From Rutidosis leptorrhynchoides (taxonomy: Eukaryota > Streptophyta > Magnoliopsida > Asterales > Asteraceae): 64,000 nucleotides of DNA. Every line of letters begins with the position of its first letter. Position 1 is the first letter of the stretch. Below, one piece after another: positions 46,427 through 57,317 of this stretch. Both the position numbers and the translations under genes were made by a program. The notes below the pieces were generated by a model that saw only the letters and a list, made by a program, of their open reading frames with translations, was not told the DNA's origin and ran no database searches. Where the stretch lies: assembly GCF_046630445.1 (NCBI RefSeq), contig NC_092339.1, forward strand, positions 77,456,001 through 77,520,000, read 5' to 3'.

Positions 46427-47157
46427 CTTAATTTATTAACATTAAAATAATTGTCATTTTTAGGTGTGTAAATGTTTAAAAGTGTAACATCGCGGCCGAA
46501 CCTGAGTTCTATGATATTACGAGTGGGAGACGATTAAAAAATGTTAGTAATTTTTGCATACAAAATAACAATTCATTTTATGGAACTGTAACTATTGGTG
46601 CATTTAGTCACCGGTCAGTTGATACATTTGGTCATGTAATAACATTATTTTGTGACTATTGAATTACTATGTGTGTGTGCGCGCTTTAATATTTTTTGTC
46701 AATAGTTAAATTGCAGACACAGTCGACCGAGTGTGTTGACACACTCGACCGACTGAGTCACACAATCGACCAAATGTCTAACACAGACTGTGTCTGATCA
46801 GATGCAGTATATATACGGGACTTGACCTCCTTTGAGGGATTACTCATTCCTATAGCTCTAATTCGTATTCTCAGTGTCCCAGACGATCCCAATACCGAAT
46901 ACCACCGAATAGGAGTCATCCTAATCTAGATTAAACCCTAGGTTCGACTAATTCGACCCCGATACGACCCATCATTCGGTTAGCCTTCGTTCTAGTGATT
47001 TCCGCCACTAGATCGGATTACAAGCGTCCTAAGATCCGTCAAAACAACGTCTACAGTAACTTAATCATACTAAGTGTCTTACATTTATTTTTAATTTTTT
47101 TTATCAAAGTTATGCTTATTGATCAATCATACGTATATGTATATTCAAGTATTCAGT
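46427..47157. other. Gene-free stretch with nested stem-loop
   Basis: Continues the OVATE-side locus past copia-3. Contains nested inverted repeats at 46714-46796 and a TATATATACGGG motif at about 46808. It may be an old LTR but has no partner in the window. Confidence 0.4.
46714..46796. repeat. Nested inverted repeats
   Basis: Outer arms CAGACACAGTC (46714-46724) and GACTGTGTCTG (46786-46796), perfect over 11 bp. Inside, CGAGTGTGT-TG-ACACACTCG (46728-46747) forms a 9-bp hairpin. TCGACC recurs three times. Confidence 0.8.
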
Positions 47158-47454
47158 GAAATGTCCCGTTCATAATAATTATAAACGTTTCATATTAATT
47201 GATTTCGTTGCGAGGTTTTGACCTCTATATGAGACGTTTTTCAAAGACTGCATTCGTTTTTAAAACAAACCATAACCTTTATTTTATCGACAAAGGTTTA
47301 AAGGACATAACTTAGGTTATCAAGTAATGATAATCTAAAATATCACGCTTACACACGACCATTACATAACGGTTTACAATAAATATTATGTTACAACAAA
47401 GAAAACTTTCGAATGCAGCTTTTAGACAATATCATACAAGCATGGACTCCAAAA
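47158..47454 (-). repeat. LTR 3'-end fragment (Tekay-like family)
   Basis: On the minus strand it ends GAACGGGACATTTCA at 47158, parallel to the LTR end GACGGGTCGTTTCA at 48690, and shares CCTCTATATGAGACG and GCATTCG motifs with it. An AATAAAGG poly(A)-signal-like site lies near 47285. Only this end is present and it abuts gag-like sequence. Confidence 0.55.
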
Positions 47455-47616
47455 TTATGGAACTGGTGGAGCTTGTGATGTTGTAGGTGCTGCTGGTACT
47501 GGTGATGCTGTCGGTACTGCTGGTGCTGCTTGTATAACAAGTCTATTTTGTAACGCACGCACCATTCCTGCCAGGGTTTCTATTCTCCCCTCTATCATCT
47601 CTATCCATCCACTCAT
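47455..47616 (-). CDS. Short ORF, gag-like tail of a non-autonomous LTR element (53 aa)
   Basis: MSGWIEMIEGRIETLAGMVR followed by Ala/Pro/Thr-rich repeats ending QAPPVP. A short predicted coiled coil plus low-complexity tail, echoing the organisation of the larger ORF just upstream. No known function. Confidence 0.35.
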   Translation of the reverse strand: MSGWIEMIEGRIETLAGMVRALQNRLVIQAAPAVPTASPVPAAPTTSQAPPVP

Positions 47617-47748
47617 CTTGATTTGCGGTTATGATTAGAATAAATAATCTCTAAAACTTTAGAGATTACATAATCACCGTAGAATATTTCTCCGATGAAG
47701 TTATGAATCAATACTTCATCGTTTGATGTTGTTGGTATTCCTTGATAT

Positions 47749-48306
47749 TTACAGGGCGTATGACGTTGATGCTCGTGGGACAGATTGTGATGTTGGGGCT
47801 TGCGATGCGGATGTTGTTGGTGGTGGTAATGGTACCATTGGTGTGGATGCAGGTGGTGCAGTTGGTGCTTGTGGGGCTTGTGATGCTTGTAAGTTCTGCA
47901 TCATATTCTCTAAAGCCACCACTCTGGCGCGATGCTCGTTGACTTCTTCTAGTACACCGGGATGATTGGAGGTTGGAACGAGAGGATGAATAAGATCAAG
48001 AAGTTTAGATAATATATAATCGTGGCGAGATACTCTAGAAATGAGGGTGAAAATGGTGTTTCGGACTGGTTCGCCGGTAAGTGCTTCGGGTTCTTCGCCG
48101 AGAGGGAAATTTGGTGGGTGGAAAGGATCGCCTTCTTCTCGTCTCCATTAACTGAGTCGGCTACGAACCCATCCCCAATCCATCCAGAATAGATGATGGC
48201 TAATCGGTTGATCCATTCCGGTTACACTGCTTTTGGAGCTCAGGTGAATATCCATATCGGAATAGCTGTCGGAATCTGATGAACTTGAACAAGTTGAAGG
48301 ATCCAT
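47749..48306 (-). pseudogene. Gag-like ORF of a non-autonomous Tekay-type element, one in-frame stop
   Basis: From ATG 48306 (MDPSTCSSSSDSDSYS) to the stop at 47749, with one internal TAA at 48150-48148. After an acidic Ser-rich start it has PPNFPLGEEPEALTGEPVRN and TIFTLISRVSRHDYILSKLL, then a coiled-coil-like HRARVVALENMMQNLQ and a Pro/Ala-rich tail. It lies just downstream of the primer site at 48671-48687, where gag is expected, but no pol follows. Family name is an inference. Confidence 0.45.
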
Positions 48307-48670
48307 CTCGTACAGAGTAGGGAAAAGATTTTTGAAATAAAATAAATTATAGGACTAGTTTAGTATTCCTCAATACATAATTTACATATGTATTTATAAT
48401 ACCAGAATTCCATAAGTTACGGAGGATTTTTTGAAAGATGTCAGACAAAGTTTACTGTAATAGATATGCAAAGATATGAATTTGTCTATACACTATCTAT
48501 GCAATGAATGCAGTAAGACGTGTCTAGACTTAAGATGATAAGCAGGTAATTTCCGACAAAAATTGATAAGCAAAACTTTTGACATACATATAAGGTCGAA
48601 GTCCAGACCCACTAATGCATCCTAACAACTATCAGTTAGACACACTAATGCAAGACCTGGTTCGCTAAGA

Positions 48671-48687
48671 CCACCGCTCTGATACCA
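48671..48687 (-). other. Primer-binding site of the 48690-51748 LTR element
   Basis: Minus strand TGGTATCAGAGCGGTGG, two bases after the LTR end; iMet type. Confidence 0.9.
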
Positions 48688-49649
48688 ACTGAAACGACCC
48701 GTCCATATTACTATAAACGTAGTACGTTAGTCATTGGTCCCATAGCAAGGTATTTGACCTCTATATGATACGTTTTAGAAAATATTGCATTCGTTTCATA
48801 AAAAGCACACCATTATTATACATAATGCATGTTTTAAACAATTGGGCGATTATTTAAGAAATAATCCCCAAAATACATCGGTTTTCAAATACTACACACC
48901 AGTCGAATAAAATACATGACAAAGTTTTTATTGAATGCAACACTTCATTTAAACAAAAACATGAGACTCCATGCATAGCTTGCTCAGATTATGCAACAGC
49001 GGAAGACTTTCTTAAGGACCTGAGAATAAACATGCTTAAACAGTCAACACAAAGGTTGGTGAGATATATAGGTTTAAAGTTAGCATCGATATAAATATAG
49101 ACCACAAGATTTCATAGTTACAAATATTTCAATAAAGATATTCTATAAGTTGTTGAGCGCTTCGGTAACCATACTTAACCATTAATGTGGCATATTCCCT
49201 TTATTACAAAATCTCCCTACACTATACCAAGTGTAGTAAAAATGAAGTACTATGCAACCGTTTACCATACTAGAGCGACTAGCCCGGTTGGGGTTGTCAA
49301 ACCCGATAGATCTATCAATAGGATTCGCGCTTACATGTTCTTACAACATGTAAATATTAGTTACCAAGCTATTAGGGAAGATATGCAAGGTGGTACAACT
49401 CAACGTAGAATATATTTTAAGTACTTGTGTCCATGGCGTAAAACATATAATGCATGTATTCTCATCCCAAAATATTTTTAGAGTTTAAAAATGGGACTAT
49501 ATACTCACGGTAGTAAAAGTTTATTAATATAAGTTTTCAACTTATTAAAAATATGGTCGTCGTCCTTGGATTCATGAACCTATAACAATAATAACGATTC
49601 AGATAATAATACATGTGAACAAAATTAATATAGCAAGTTCATATTTTTC

Positions 49650-50035
49650 AATCACGTGTGATTGTTTAAGTTTATATTTCCAATCACGTGTGATTACAAC
49701 AACAACAACAACAATACCCAATCCCACCAATGTGGGGTATGGGGGAGGTTGATCGTAGACAATCCTTCCTCTATCCTAGAATAAAGAGCGATCATTTCTC
49801 CACCCCGAGTGTAACACTCCCAAGAGTAGAGAAATTCCTTTCTCTCTATATTCGTCAGATAGAGAGATTGCTTCCAGGGACCTCCGGCCAGAAAGTAAAA
49901 AAAAAAAAAAAAAAAAACTATACAAACGAGACTACTAATTGTATTATACATGTATTCTAACACGTGTGATTGTTTAAGTTTATATTTTCAATCACGTGTG
50001 ATTGTTTAAGTTTATATTTTCAATCACGTGTGATT
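49650..50035. repeat. Tandem 32-bp repeats with palindromic G-box, split by a SINE
   Basis: AATCACGTGTGATT, a 14-bp near-perfect palindrome around CACGTG, occurs at 49650, 49682, 49990 and 50022, with a one-base-short copy at 49959. Spacing is 32 bp within each cluster. The SINE interrupts after the second copy. Confidence 0.85.
49696..49917 (-). mobile_element. Au-like SINE (TTG-tailed), probably 5'-truncated
   Basis: Contains CCCAATCCCACC...GTGGGGTATGGGGGAGG and AGAGAGATTGCTTCCAGG, resembling the widespread plant Au/TS SINE consensus as I remember it. The (ACA)n run at 49696-49714 would be the TTG tail on the minus strand. An A-run at 49897-49917 marks the other end. No clear target repeat. 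Confidence 0.6.
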
Positions 50036-51748
50036 GTTTAAGTTGTTAAGTTAGCAGTCCAACGTTAGTAGTCTACAATTAGTAGTCCACAGTTAGTATT
50101 CCACTGTTAGTAGTCTACAATTAGTAGTTCATAGTATACACGTGTTGTATAAGACTCAATCATGACCCACAATACCGCTATTGTAGTTACACGTATTGTG
50201 TATGTAGTGTCTTTTGATTTATCCGACGTATTGTGTAACCATGACATGTTAGAATACATGTATAATACAAGAAAAGTTATCTAGGATATGGTTAGTATAG
50301 ATTCTAATGAATTAATCCTGTAATCAAATTATCCATTTCTAACCAATATTGTTTTGCCCATAATTTCTTCGTTATAAATCCGTTTTGAGTGAATCAAATT
50401 TCTATGGTTTCATAACGAACTGTAATTTATGAAACTAAACTGAAAAAGTAGTGGCTTATAGTCGGAGTTATAAGTTATAATCCATATTTGAAAGAGGTGG
50501 TCATTTCCGTCAAAAGAACGACATCTTGATGACCATTTTGAAAAACATACTTCAATTTTGAGTTTAACCATGATTTTTGGATATCATATCATGTTCATAT
50601 GAAATATCATTTCCCCAAAAGAACAACTTATAAATTAAAGATTATGATAGTTTTTAATTATCCAACCCAAAACAGCCCCCGGTTTTACTACGACGGCGTA
50701 TGTATGTCCGGTTTTACGGTGTTCTTCGTGTTTCCAAGTTTTAACTCATTAAGTTAGTATATCATATAGATATAAAACATGTGTTAGGTTGTTTTTAAAA
50801 GTCAAATTAGAAGGATTAACTTTGTTTACGAACATGTTTAGAATTAACTAAACTATGTTCTAGTTTATAAACTCTTATATAGATAGCTATAGACATATGA
50901 ATTGAACAAGAGTTGAAGTAGAGTTTTTACCTCAAGTTTAGAATGTAAAGTTGCTGAAAAGAAGTAGTAGAACAAAACTTGAGAGAGTTCTTACAAGTGT
51001 GTGTGAAAATTGGAAGTAAAATTTGGAAAATGAATGTGTAAAAATGAGTTAGAAATGGTGCTTATTTATAGGCTTGAAAATTTGGTTTTTAGTGAAAATA
51101 TCTACGATAAGTTAAAATGTATTAAATCATTAATGACATATTAAATTGATTAGGTCATGGATGACATATTACACAAATAATTGCAGATTTCTATTGGTAT
51201 ATACCAATATTAAATACTTCTAGAAGCTGTGTATAATACGGGTAAAAATACCGTATGAATGCGAGTAGAATTCTTGAGAAAATTGAACAGAAATACGAGT
51301 ATAGCTATCCTTTATATGTATTGGTATATTATAAAGTGTATTCAATACTTGTAAGGATGTATTTACACTCGTAATACATTATATGTAAATACATTTTAAT
51401 ATAAGTTAATTACGTGGTTTAAATAGTAACATATATATTGTTCAAAAACTCTTTAAATTAGTAGTATGAAAATATATGTATAATACTTTGTTAATATACT
51501 TAATGAGATATTTAATTATCATATTTTCAAGTTAAATATATATAAATCCATATATATACACAATAATTAAACAATTAAACAATTAAATCAAGTTATGACG
51601 TTCGTGAATCGTCGGAATAAAAGGGTGACCAAAAGCTTGTGTAAAACTCTTTTCGGAGGTTCAAGACTTACTAAAATTCATTGCTTATCAAGTCGGAATT
51701 ATATAAAGATTAAGTTTAAATTTGGTCGGAAATTTCCGGGTCGTCACA

Positions 51749-52596
51749 TATAGAGTGTCTATGGTTGTTCCAAATAATATATATAGATGGGTAGATATGA
51801 TATGTCAAAACATTGTATACGTGTCTATGGTATCCCAAGATTACATAATATATGTTAGAATACATATATAATACGATATAAGTTAGTTAAGTTATGGTTA
51901 GTCTAGATTTGTTACAAAATTCTCGTAGCTAAAATTAGCAAATTTATCCAATTTTGTTTTACCCGTCATTTCTTCGTTTCAAATCCGTTTTGAGTGATTC
52001 AAGTTGCTATGGTTTCATAATGAACTGAAATGTATGAAACTAAACAGAAAAAGTATAAGTTTATAGTTGAAAATACAGGTTACAAGTCATTTTTTAAAGA
52101 GGTAGTCATTTTCGTCGAAAAAACGACATCTTGATGACCATTTTGAAAAACATACTTCAACTTTGTGTTTAAACATGATTTTTGGATATAGTATCATATT
52201 CATATGAAATATCATTTTTCCAGAAAATAAACTTCCAATTCAAAGATTAAGATAGTTTTTATTTTTCTAACCCAAAACAGCCCCTGGTTTCACTACGACG
52301 ACGTATGTCCGGTTTTACGGTGTTCTTCGTGTTTCCAGGTTTTAAATCATTAAGTTAGCATATCATAAAGATATAGAACGTGTGTTTAATTGATTTTAAA
52401 AGTTATGTTAGAAAGATTAACTTTGTTTGCGAACAAGTTTAGAATTAACAAAACTATTTTCTAGTAATTACAAGTTTAAATCTTCGAATAAGATAGTTAT
52501 ATATATATGAATAGAATGAATAGCTATACATGGTTGAGGTTGATTCCAAAATAATATATATACTTTGAGTTGTGATCTAGCCTGAGACTTGTATAC
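51749..52596 (-). repeat. LTR fragment W
   Basis: Homologous in the same orientation to parts of LTR Z (about 50270-50930) and, inverted, to 54120-54586. Shared motifs include AACGACATCTTGATGACC, AACCCAAAACAGCCC and CGGTTTTACGGTGTTC. No coding sequence. Confidence 0.65.
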
Positions 52597-54586
52597 TGTA
52601 GTGACCCAAAATTTTCCATGTTTATATATATATATTAAATGAAATTGTTATTTACATGATTAAGTGTTTCCAACATGTTAAGCAATCAAACTTGTTAAGA
52701 CTTGATTAATTGAAATAGGTTTCATATAGACAATTGACCACCCAAGTTGACCGGTGATTCACGAACGTTAAAACTTGTAAAAACTATACGATGACATATA
52801 TATGGTTATATATATAGTTAACATGATTTTATTATAAGTATGTATCTTATTAGGTATTTTAACAATGAGTTATATACATAAAAATGAGACTATTAATTTA
52901 AGAAACTCGAAAACGATATATATAACGATTATCGTTATAACAACGTATTACTAGGTACATATGAATCATATTAAGATATTGATACACTTGGTTAATTATG
53001 TTAAATGATAATTAAATATGTTATTAAGTGTATTAACAATGAAATACATATGTAAAAATAAGACTACTAACTTAATGATTTCGAAACGAGACATATATGT
53101 AACGATTATCGTTGTAACGACATTTAACTGTATATACATCATACTAAGATATATTATATATCATAATATCATGATAATATAACAATTTAACATCTCATTT
53201 GTTATAATAAACAATGGGTTAACAACATTCAACAAGATCGTTAACCTAAAGGTTTCAAAACAACATTTACATGTAACGACTAACGATGACTTAACGACTC
53301 AGTTAAAATGTATATACATGTAGTGTTTTAATATGTATTCATACACTTTTGAAAGACTTCAAGACACTTATCAAAATACTTCTACTTAATAAAAATGCTT
53401 ACAATTACATCCTCGTTCAGTTTCATCAACAATTCTACTCGTATGCACCCGTATTCGTACTCGTACAATACACAGCTTTTAGATGCATGTACTATTAGTA
53501 TATACACTCCAATGATCAGCTCTTAGCAGCCCATGTGAGTCACCTAACACATGTGGGAACCATCATTTGAAAACTAGCATGAAATATCTCATAAAATTAC
53601 AAAAATATGAGTAATCATTCATGACTTATTTACATGAAAATAAAATTACATATCCTTTATATCTAATCCATACACCAACGACCAAAAACACCTACAAACA
53701 CTTTCATTCTTCAATTTTTTTCATCTAATTGATCTCTCTCAAGTTCTATCTTCAAGTTCTAAGTGTTCTTCATAAATTCCAAAAGTTCTAGTTTCATAAA
53801 ATCAAGAATACTTCCAAGATTACAAGTTTACTTCCAAGTTTTTTTAAATCCATTCCAAGTAATCATCCAAGATCAAGAAACCTTTGTTACTTACAGTAGG
53901 TTATCTTTCTAATACAAGGTAATAATCATATTCAAACTTTAATTCAATTTCTATAACTATAACAATCTTATTTCGAGTGAAAATCTTACTTGAAATTGTT
54001 TTCGTGTCATGATTCTGCTTCAAGAACTTTCAAGCCATCCAAGGATCCTTTGAAGCTAGATATATTTTTCTCATTTCCAGTAGGTTTATCCAAGGAACTT
54101 GAGGTAGTAATGATGTTCATAACATCATTCGATTCATACATATAAAGCTATCTTATTCGAAGATTTAAACTTGTAATCACTAGAACATAGTTTAGTTAAT
54201 TCTAAACTTGTTCGCAAATAAAAGTTAATCCTTCTAACTTGACTTTTAAAATCAACTAAACACATGTTATATATCTATATGATATGCTAACTTAATGATT
54301 TAAAACCTGGAAACACGAAAAACACCGTAAAACCGGATTTACGCCGTCGTAGTAACACCGCGGGCTGTTTTGGGTTAGTTAATTAAAAACTATGATAAAC
54401 TTTGATTTAAAAGTTTTTATTCTGAGAAAAAGATTTTTATTATGAACATGAAACTATATCCAAAAATTATGGTTAAACTCAAAGTGGAAGTATGTTTTCT
54501 GAAATGGTCATCTAGACGTCGTTCTTTCGACTGAAATGACTACCTTTACAAAAACGACTTGTAACTTATTTTTCCGACTATAAACC
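52597..54586 (+). repeat. LTR fragment Y (plus orientation), interrupted by the chromovirus
   Basis: Starts TGTAGTGACCCAAAATTTTCC, typical of this LTR superfamily. TTTATATCTAATCC near 53658 followed by UTR-like CTCTCTCAAGTTC is a likely promoter. It is cut at 54586/54587 by the next element's LTR. No gene seen. Confidence 0.65.
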
Positions 54587-56016
54587 TGTCATAACCCGTC
54601 CTTAACCGTAAGAACGTGTTAGATAACGTATGATTTCATTGCGAGGTATTGACCTCTATATGCGACATTTTTAAAAGAAAAACTGCATATATTATACATT
54701 ACAAACCATGATTCTTATTTTTGATACAAGCTTTGGACGAAATAAAGATGATTATCGTTTAGCGATAATCTTCGACTTACAAACTTTACAAATGATGATA
54801 ACAACACGATTTCTAGCATATTTTACAACACAAGTTCTTGGATATGCAGTCTTATTTTTGACACAAATATGCGTACGCAAGATCCTGCTCAAATTCAACA
54901 TAATGCAGCGGAAACTTCTAATTATCACCTGAGAATAAACATGTTTAAAACGTCAACATAAAGTTGGTGAGATATAGGTTTAGTGCCGGCAGCAATGTAT
55001 ATATAGACCACAAGATTTCATATATAAACAGTTTAATAAAAATATTCTAAGTGGTTGAGCACTTGGTAACCATACTTAACATTTAATCACGTCGCATATT
55101 CCCTTTATTATGAAATCTTACTACACCGTACCAAGTGTAGTCACGAAACGAAGTACTGTGCAACCGTTGAATACTGGTCGTCCAGTCCGGTTGGGGTTGT
55201 CAGGCCCGATAGATCTATCAACAGGATTTGCGTTTACAATACCGCTGTAAATATTAGTTACCAAGCTACAGGGAAGTATGCCAGTGGTACAACTCAACGT
55301 AGAATATATTTTTCAGTTACTTGTGTCCATAACGTAAAACATAAAATACATGTATTCTCATCTCGAAATATTTAGAGTTTAAAAGTGGGACTATATACTC
55401 ACTTTCGTCTTGAAGATATGTAATTTCGACTTGGTCTCCAATTGATATCACGAACCTATCCATATATAGTTTATCAATATATTTCTATTTTAAACAATCG
55501 TCACATATATATACTTTTTATACTTTTAATAGTTTTAATAATTTCTTAGTCCGTAGTTAGCAGTCCGATGTTAGTAATTCAATTTTAATGGTTCATTTTT
55601 AGGTGTTTAATAAACCCCCAATGAAATAAATAAAAACCCCCATCGTATATGTATTGGTCGAGATTAATCTTGACCCATGGTACCGGTGTTGTCAAATGAC
55701 GTGTTGCGTACATAAAGTACCGGTGTTGTCAAATGACGTGTTGCGTACAATCATGGGATCTTATGATTAATCTTCTCGTATTGTTTACGGGTGATCCTGA
55801 ACCATATAAAATTAAATTATGAGTACATATATATAAAATATCATGTTATTTTAAAAAGATGTGATTTATTTAATTTTCTCCAATTATTTTCGTAGCCAAA
55901 CTAGTCTTAGATATCCGATCTCGTTTTGGTCATAGTTTCTTCGTTACAACTCCGTTTTCGTTGATTCAACTTGCCACTTCCTTGGATCGAGTCCCTCTTT
56001 AAGACTATGAACTGTA
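53766..56016. repeat. 2251-bp direct repeat, copy 1 (partner 61750-64000)
   Basis: Aligns base for base with 61750-64000 at a constant offset of 7984 with no indel; I found five substitutions, all in the LTR X part. It spans the Y/X junction, so it is not merely an LTR pair. Confidence 0.9.
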
Positions 56017-57270
56017 AATACCTTAGTTTGTATTCGAAATCACAGGTCATAGGTCAAACTTTAGTGAAACTTATGAAGTTAATCATTTTCCATCATGTAA
56101 ACAACCTTAAATGATTATTTTTCTAAAAATACTTATACTTTGAGTTAAATCATGAAATTTTTATGTGTTATCATATTCATAGTAAAAATCATTTTTCCAA
56201 AAAATAAACCTCCAATTCAAAGTTTAAGATGGTTTTTAATTATCCAACCCAAAACAGCCCCCGGTTGCACTCCGACGTCATAAAAACAGTTTTTAAGGTG
56301 TTCTTTGAAAAACCAAGTTATACCTTGTTAAATTAGTATATTTTTAAGTTATATTACAGGTCTTGAAGTATTTTAAAAGTTAAGTTAGAAGGATCTATTT
56401 AGTTTGCGAACAAGTTTGAAATCATTCAAACTATGTTCTAGTTTATAAACTCTTATATATATAGCTATAAATATATGAATTGAAAAAGAGTTGAAGTAGA
56501 GTTTTTACCTCAAGTTTAAAATGTAAAGTTGCTGGAAAGAAGTAGTAAAATAAAAGTTGAGAGAGTTCTTGCAAGTGTGTGTGAAAATTGGAAGTAAAAT
56601 TTGGAAAATGAATGTGTAAAAATGAGTTAGAAATGGTGCTTATTTATAGGCTTGAAAATTTGGTTTTTAGTGAAAATATCTAAGATAAGTTAAAATTTAT
56701 TATGTCATGAATGACATATTATTCCAATAATTGAAGATTTCTATTGGTATATACCAATAGTAAATACTTCTAGAAGCTGTGTATAGTACCCTAGATATAC
56801 GTATAGGATTATTGAGGAAACGGAACGAGAATTCAAATATAACTATCTTTTGTAAATATACTTATATTGTTTTATGTATAAAAGCCCTTTAAAATGATTA
56901 AATACATTACTTATACGATATATGTATAAACATTATAAATCATCAGTATTTATGTCAAATAACGTTACGTATGGTTATTGTTTTGAAAACTTAAGTTAGT
57001 AGTTTCAAAATATACTTATGACTTTTTGTTATTAATACAAAATGAGATATTAAAACATCCTTAGATCATGTTAAATATGTATGTATAATTATCATATATT
57101 GTATAGTTCGTGATATCATCGGTCAAACTAGACGGTCAAACGTTGTGTAAAACTCTTTTCAAAAACATAAATCTTAACAATTTGGATTGCTTATCATGTT
57201 GGTAAGGTTTAATTTATATAAATATTAATCTTATAAGTATAGAACGATCGAAAAAGTGCGGGTCATTACA
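54587..57270 (-). repeat. 3' LTR (X) of the chromovirus
   Basis: 2684 bp, TGTAATGACCCGCAC at 57270 to GACGGGTTATGACA at 54587, preceded by the purine tract AACGGGTAGGTAC (57283-57271). A TATA-like CTATAAATAAGC lies on the minus strand near 56640-56650. The ORF at 54708-54932 recurs at 62692-62916 only because the DNA is repeated. Confidence 0.82.
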
Positions 57271-57283
57271 GTACCTACCCGTT
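57271..57283 (-). other. Chromovirus polypurine tract
   Basis: Minus strand AACGGGTAGGTAC next to LTR X and 35 bp after the pol stop. Confidence 0.7.
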
Positions 57284-57317
57284 AAATAAATTTCGTCCCG
57301 AAATTTTAAAATTGTAC

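Larger units (their letters stand above)
48690..51748 (-). repeat. 5' LTR (Z) of a Tekay-like minus-strand element
   Basis: 3059 bp, TGTGACGACCCGG at 51748 to GACGGGTCGTTTCA at 48690, adjoining a perfect iMet primer site. TATA-like CCTATAAATAAGC on the minus strand near 51060-51072. Its body carries a SINE (49696-49917) and G-box repeats (49650-50035). No full-length 3' partner is in the window, so the element is truncated or rearranged. ORFs at 49185-49481 and 49694-49963 are not genes. Confidence 0.8.

Noticed and set aside
47723-47965. Plus-strand Gly/Ala/Val-rich ORFs
   Set aside because: Antisense shadow of the Pro/Ala-rich minus-strand gag-like ORF.
49650-50035. CRISPR-like regular repeats
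   Set aside because: Plant LTR context, palindromic 14-bp core, too few units and near-constant spacers; a tandem repeat.
54708-54932. 74-codon ORF identical to 62692-62916
   Set aside because: Lies in LTR X and its repeat; identity is due to the repeated DNA.
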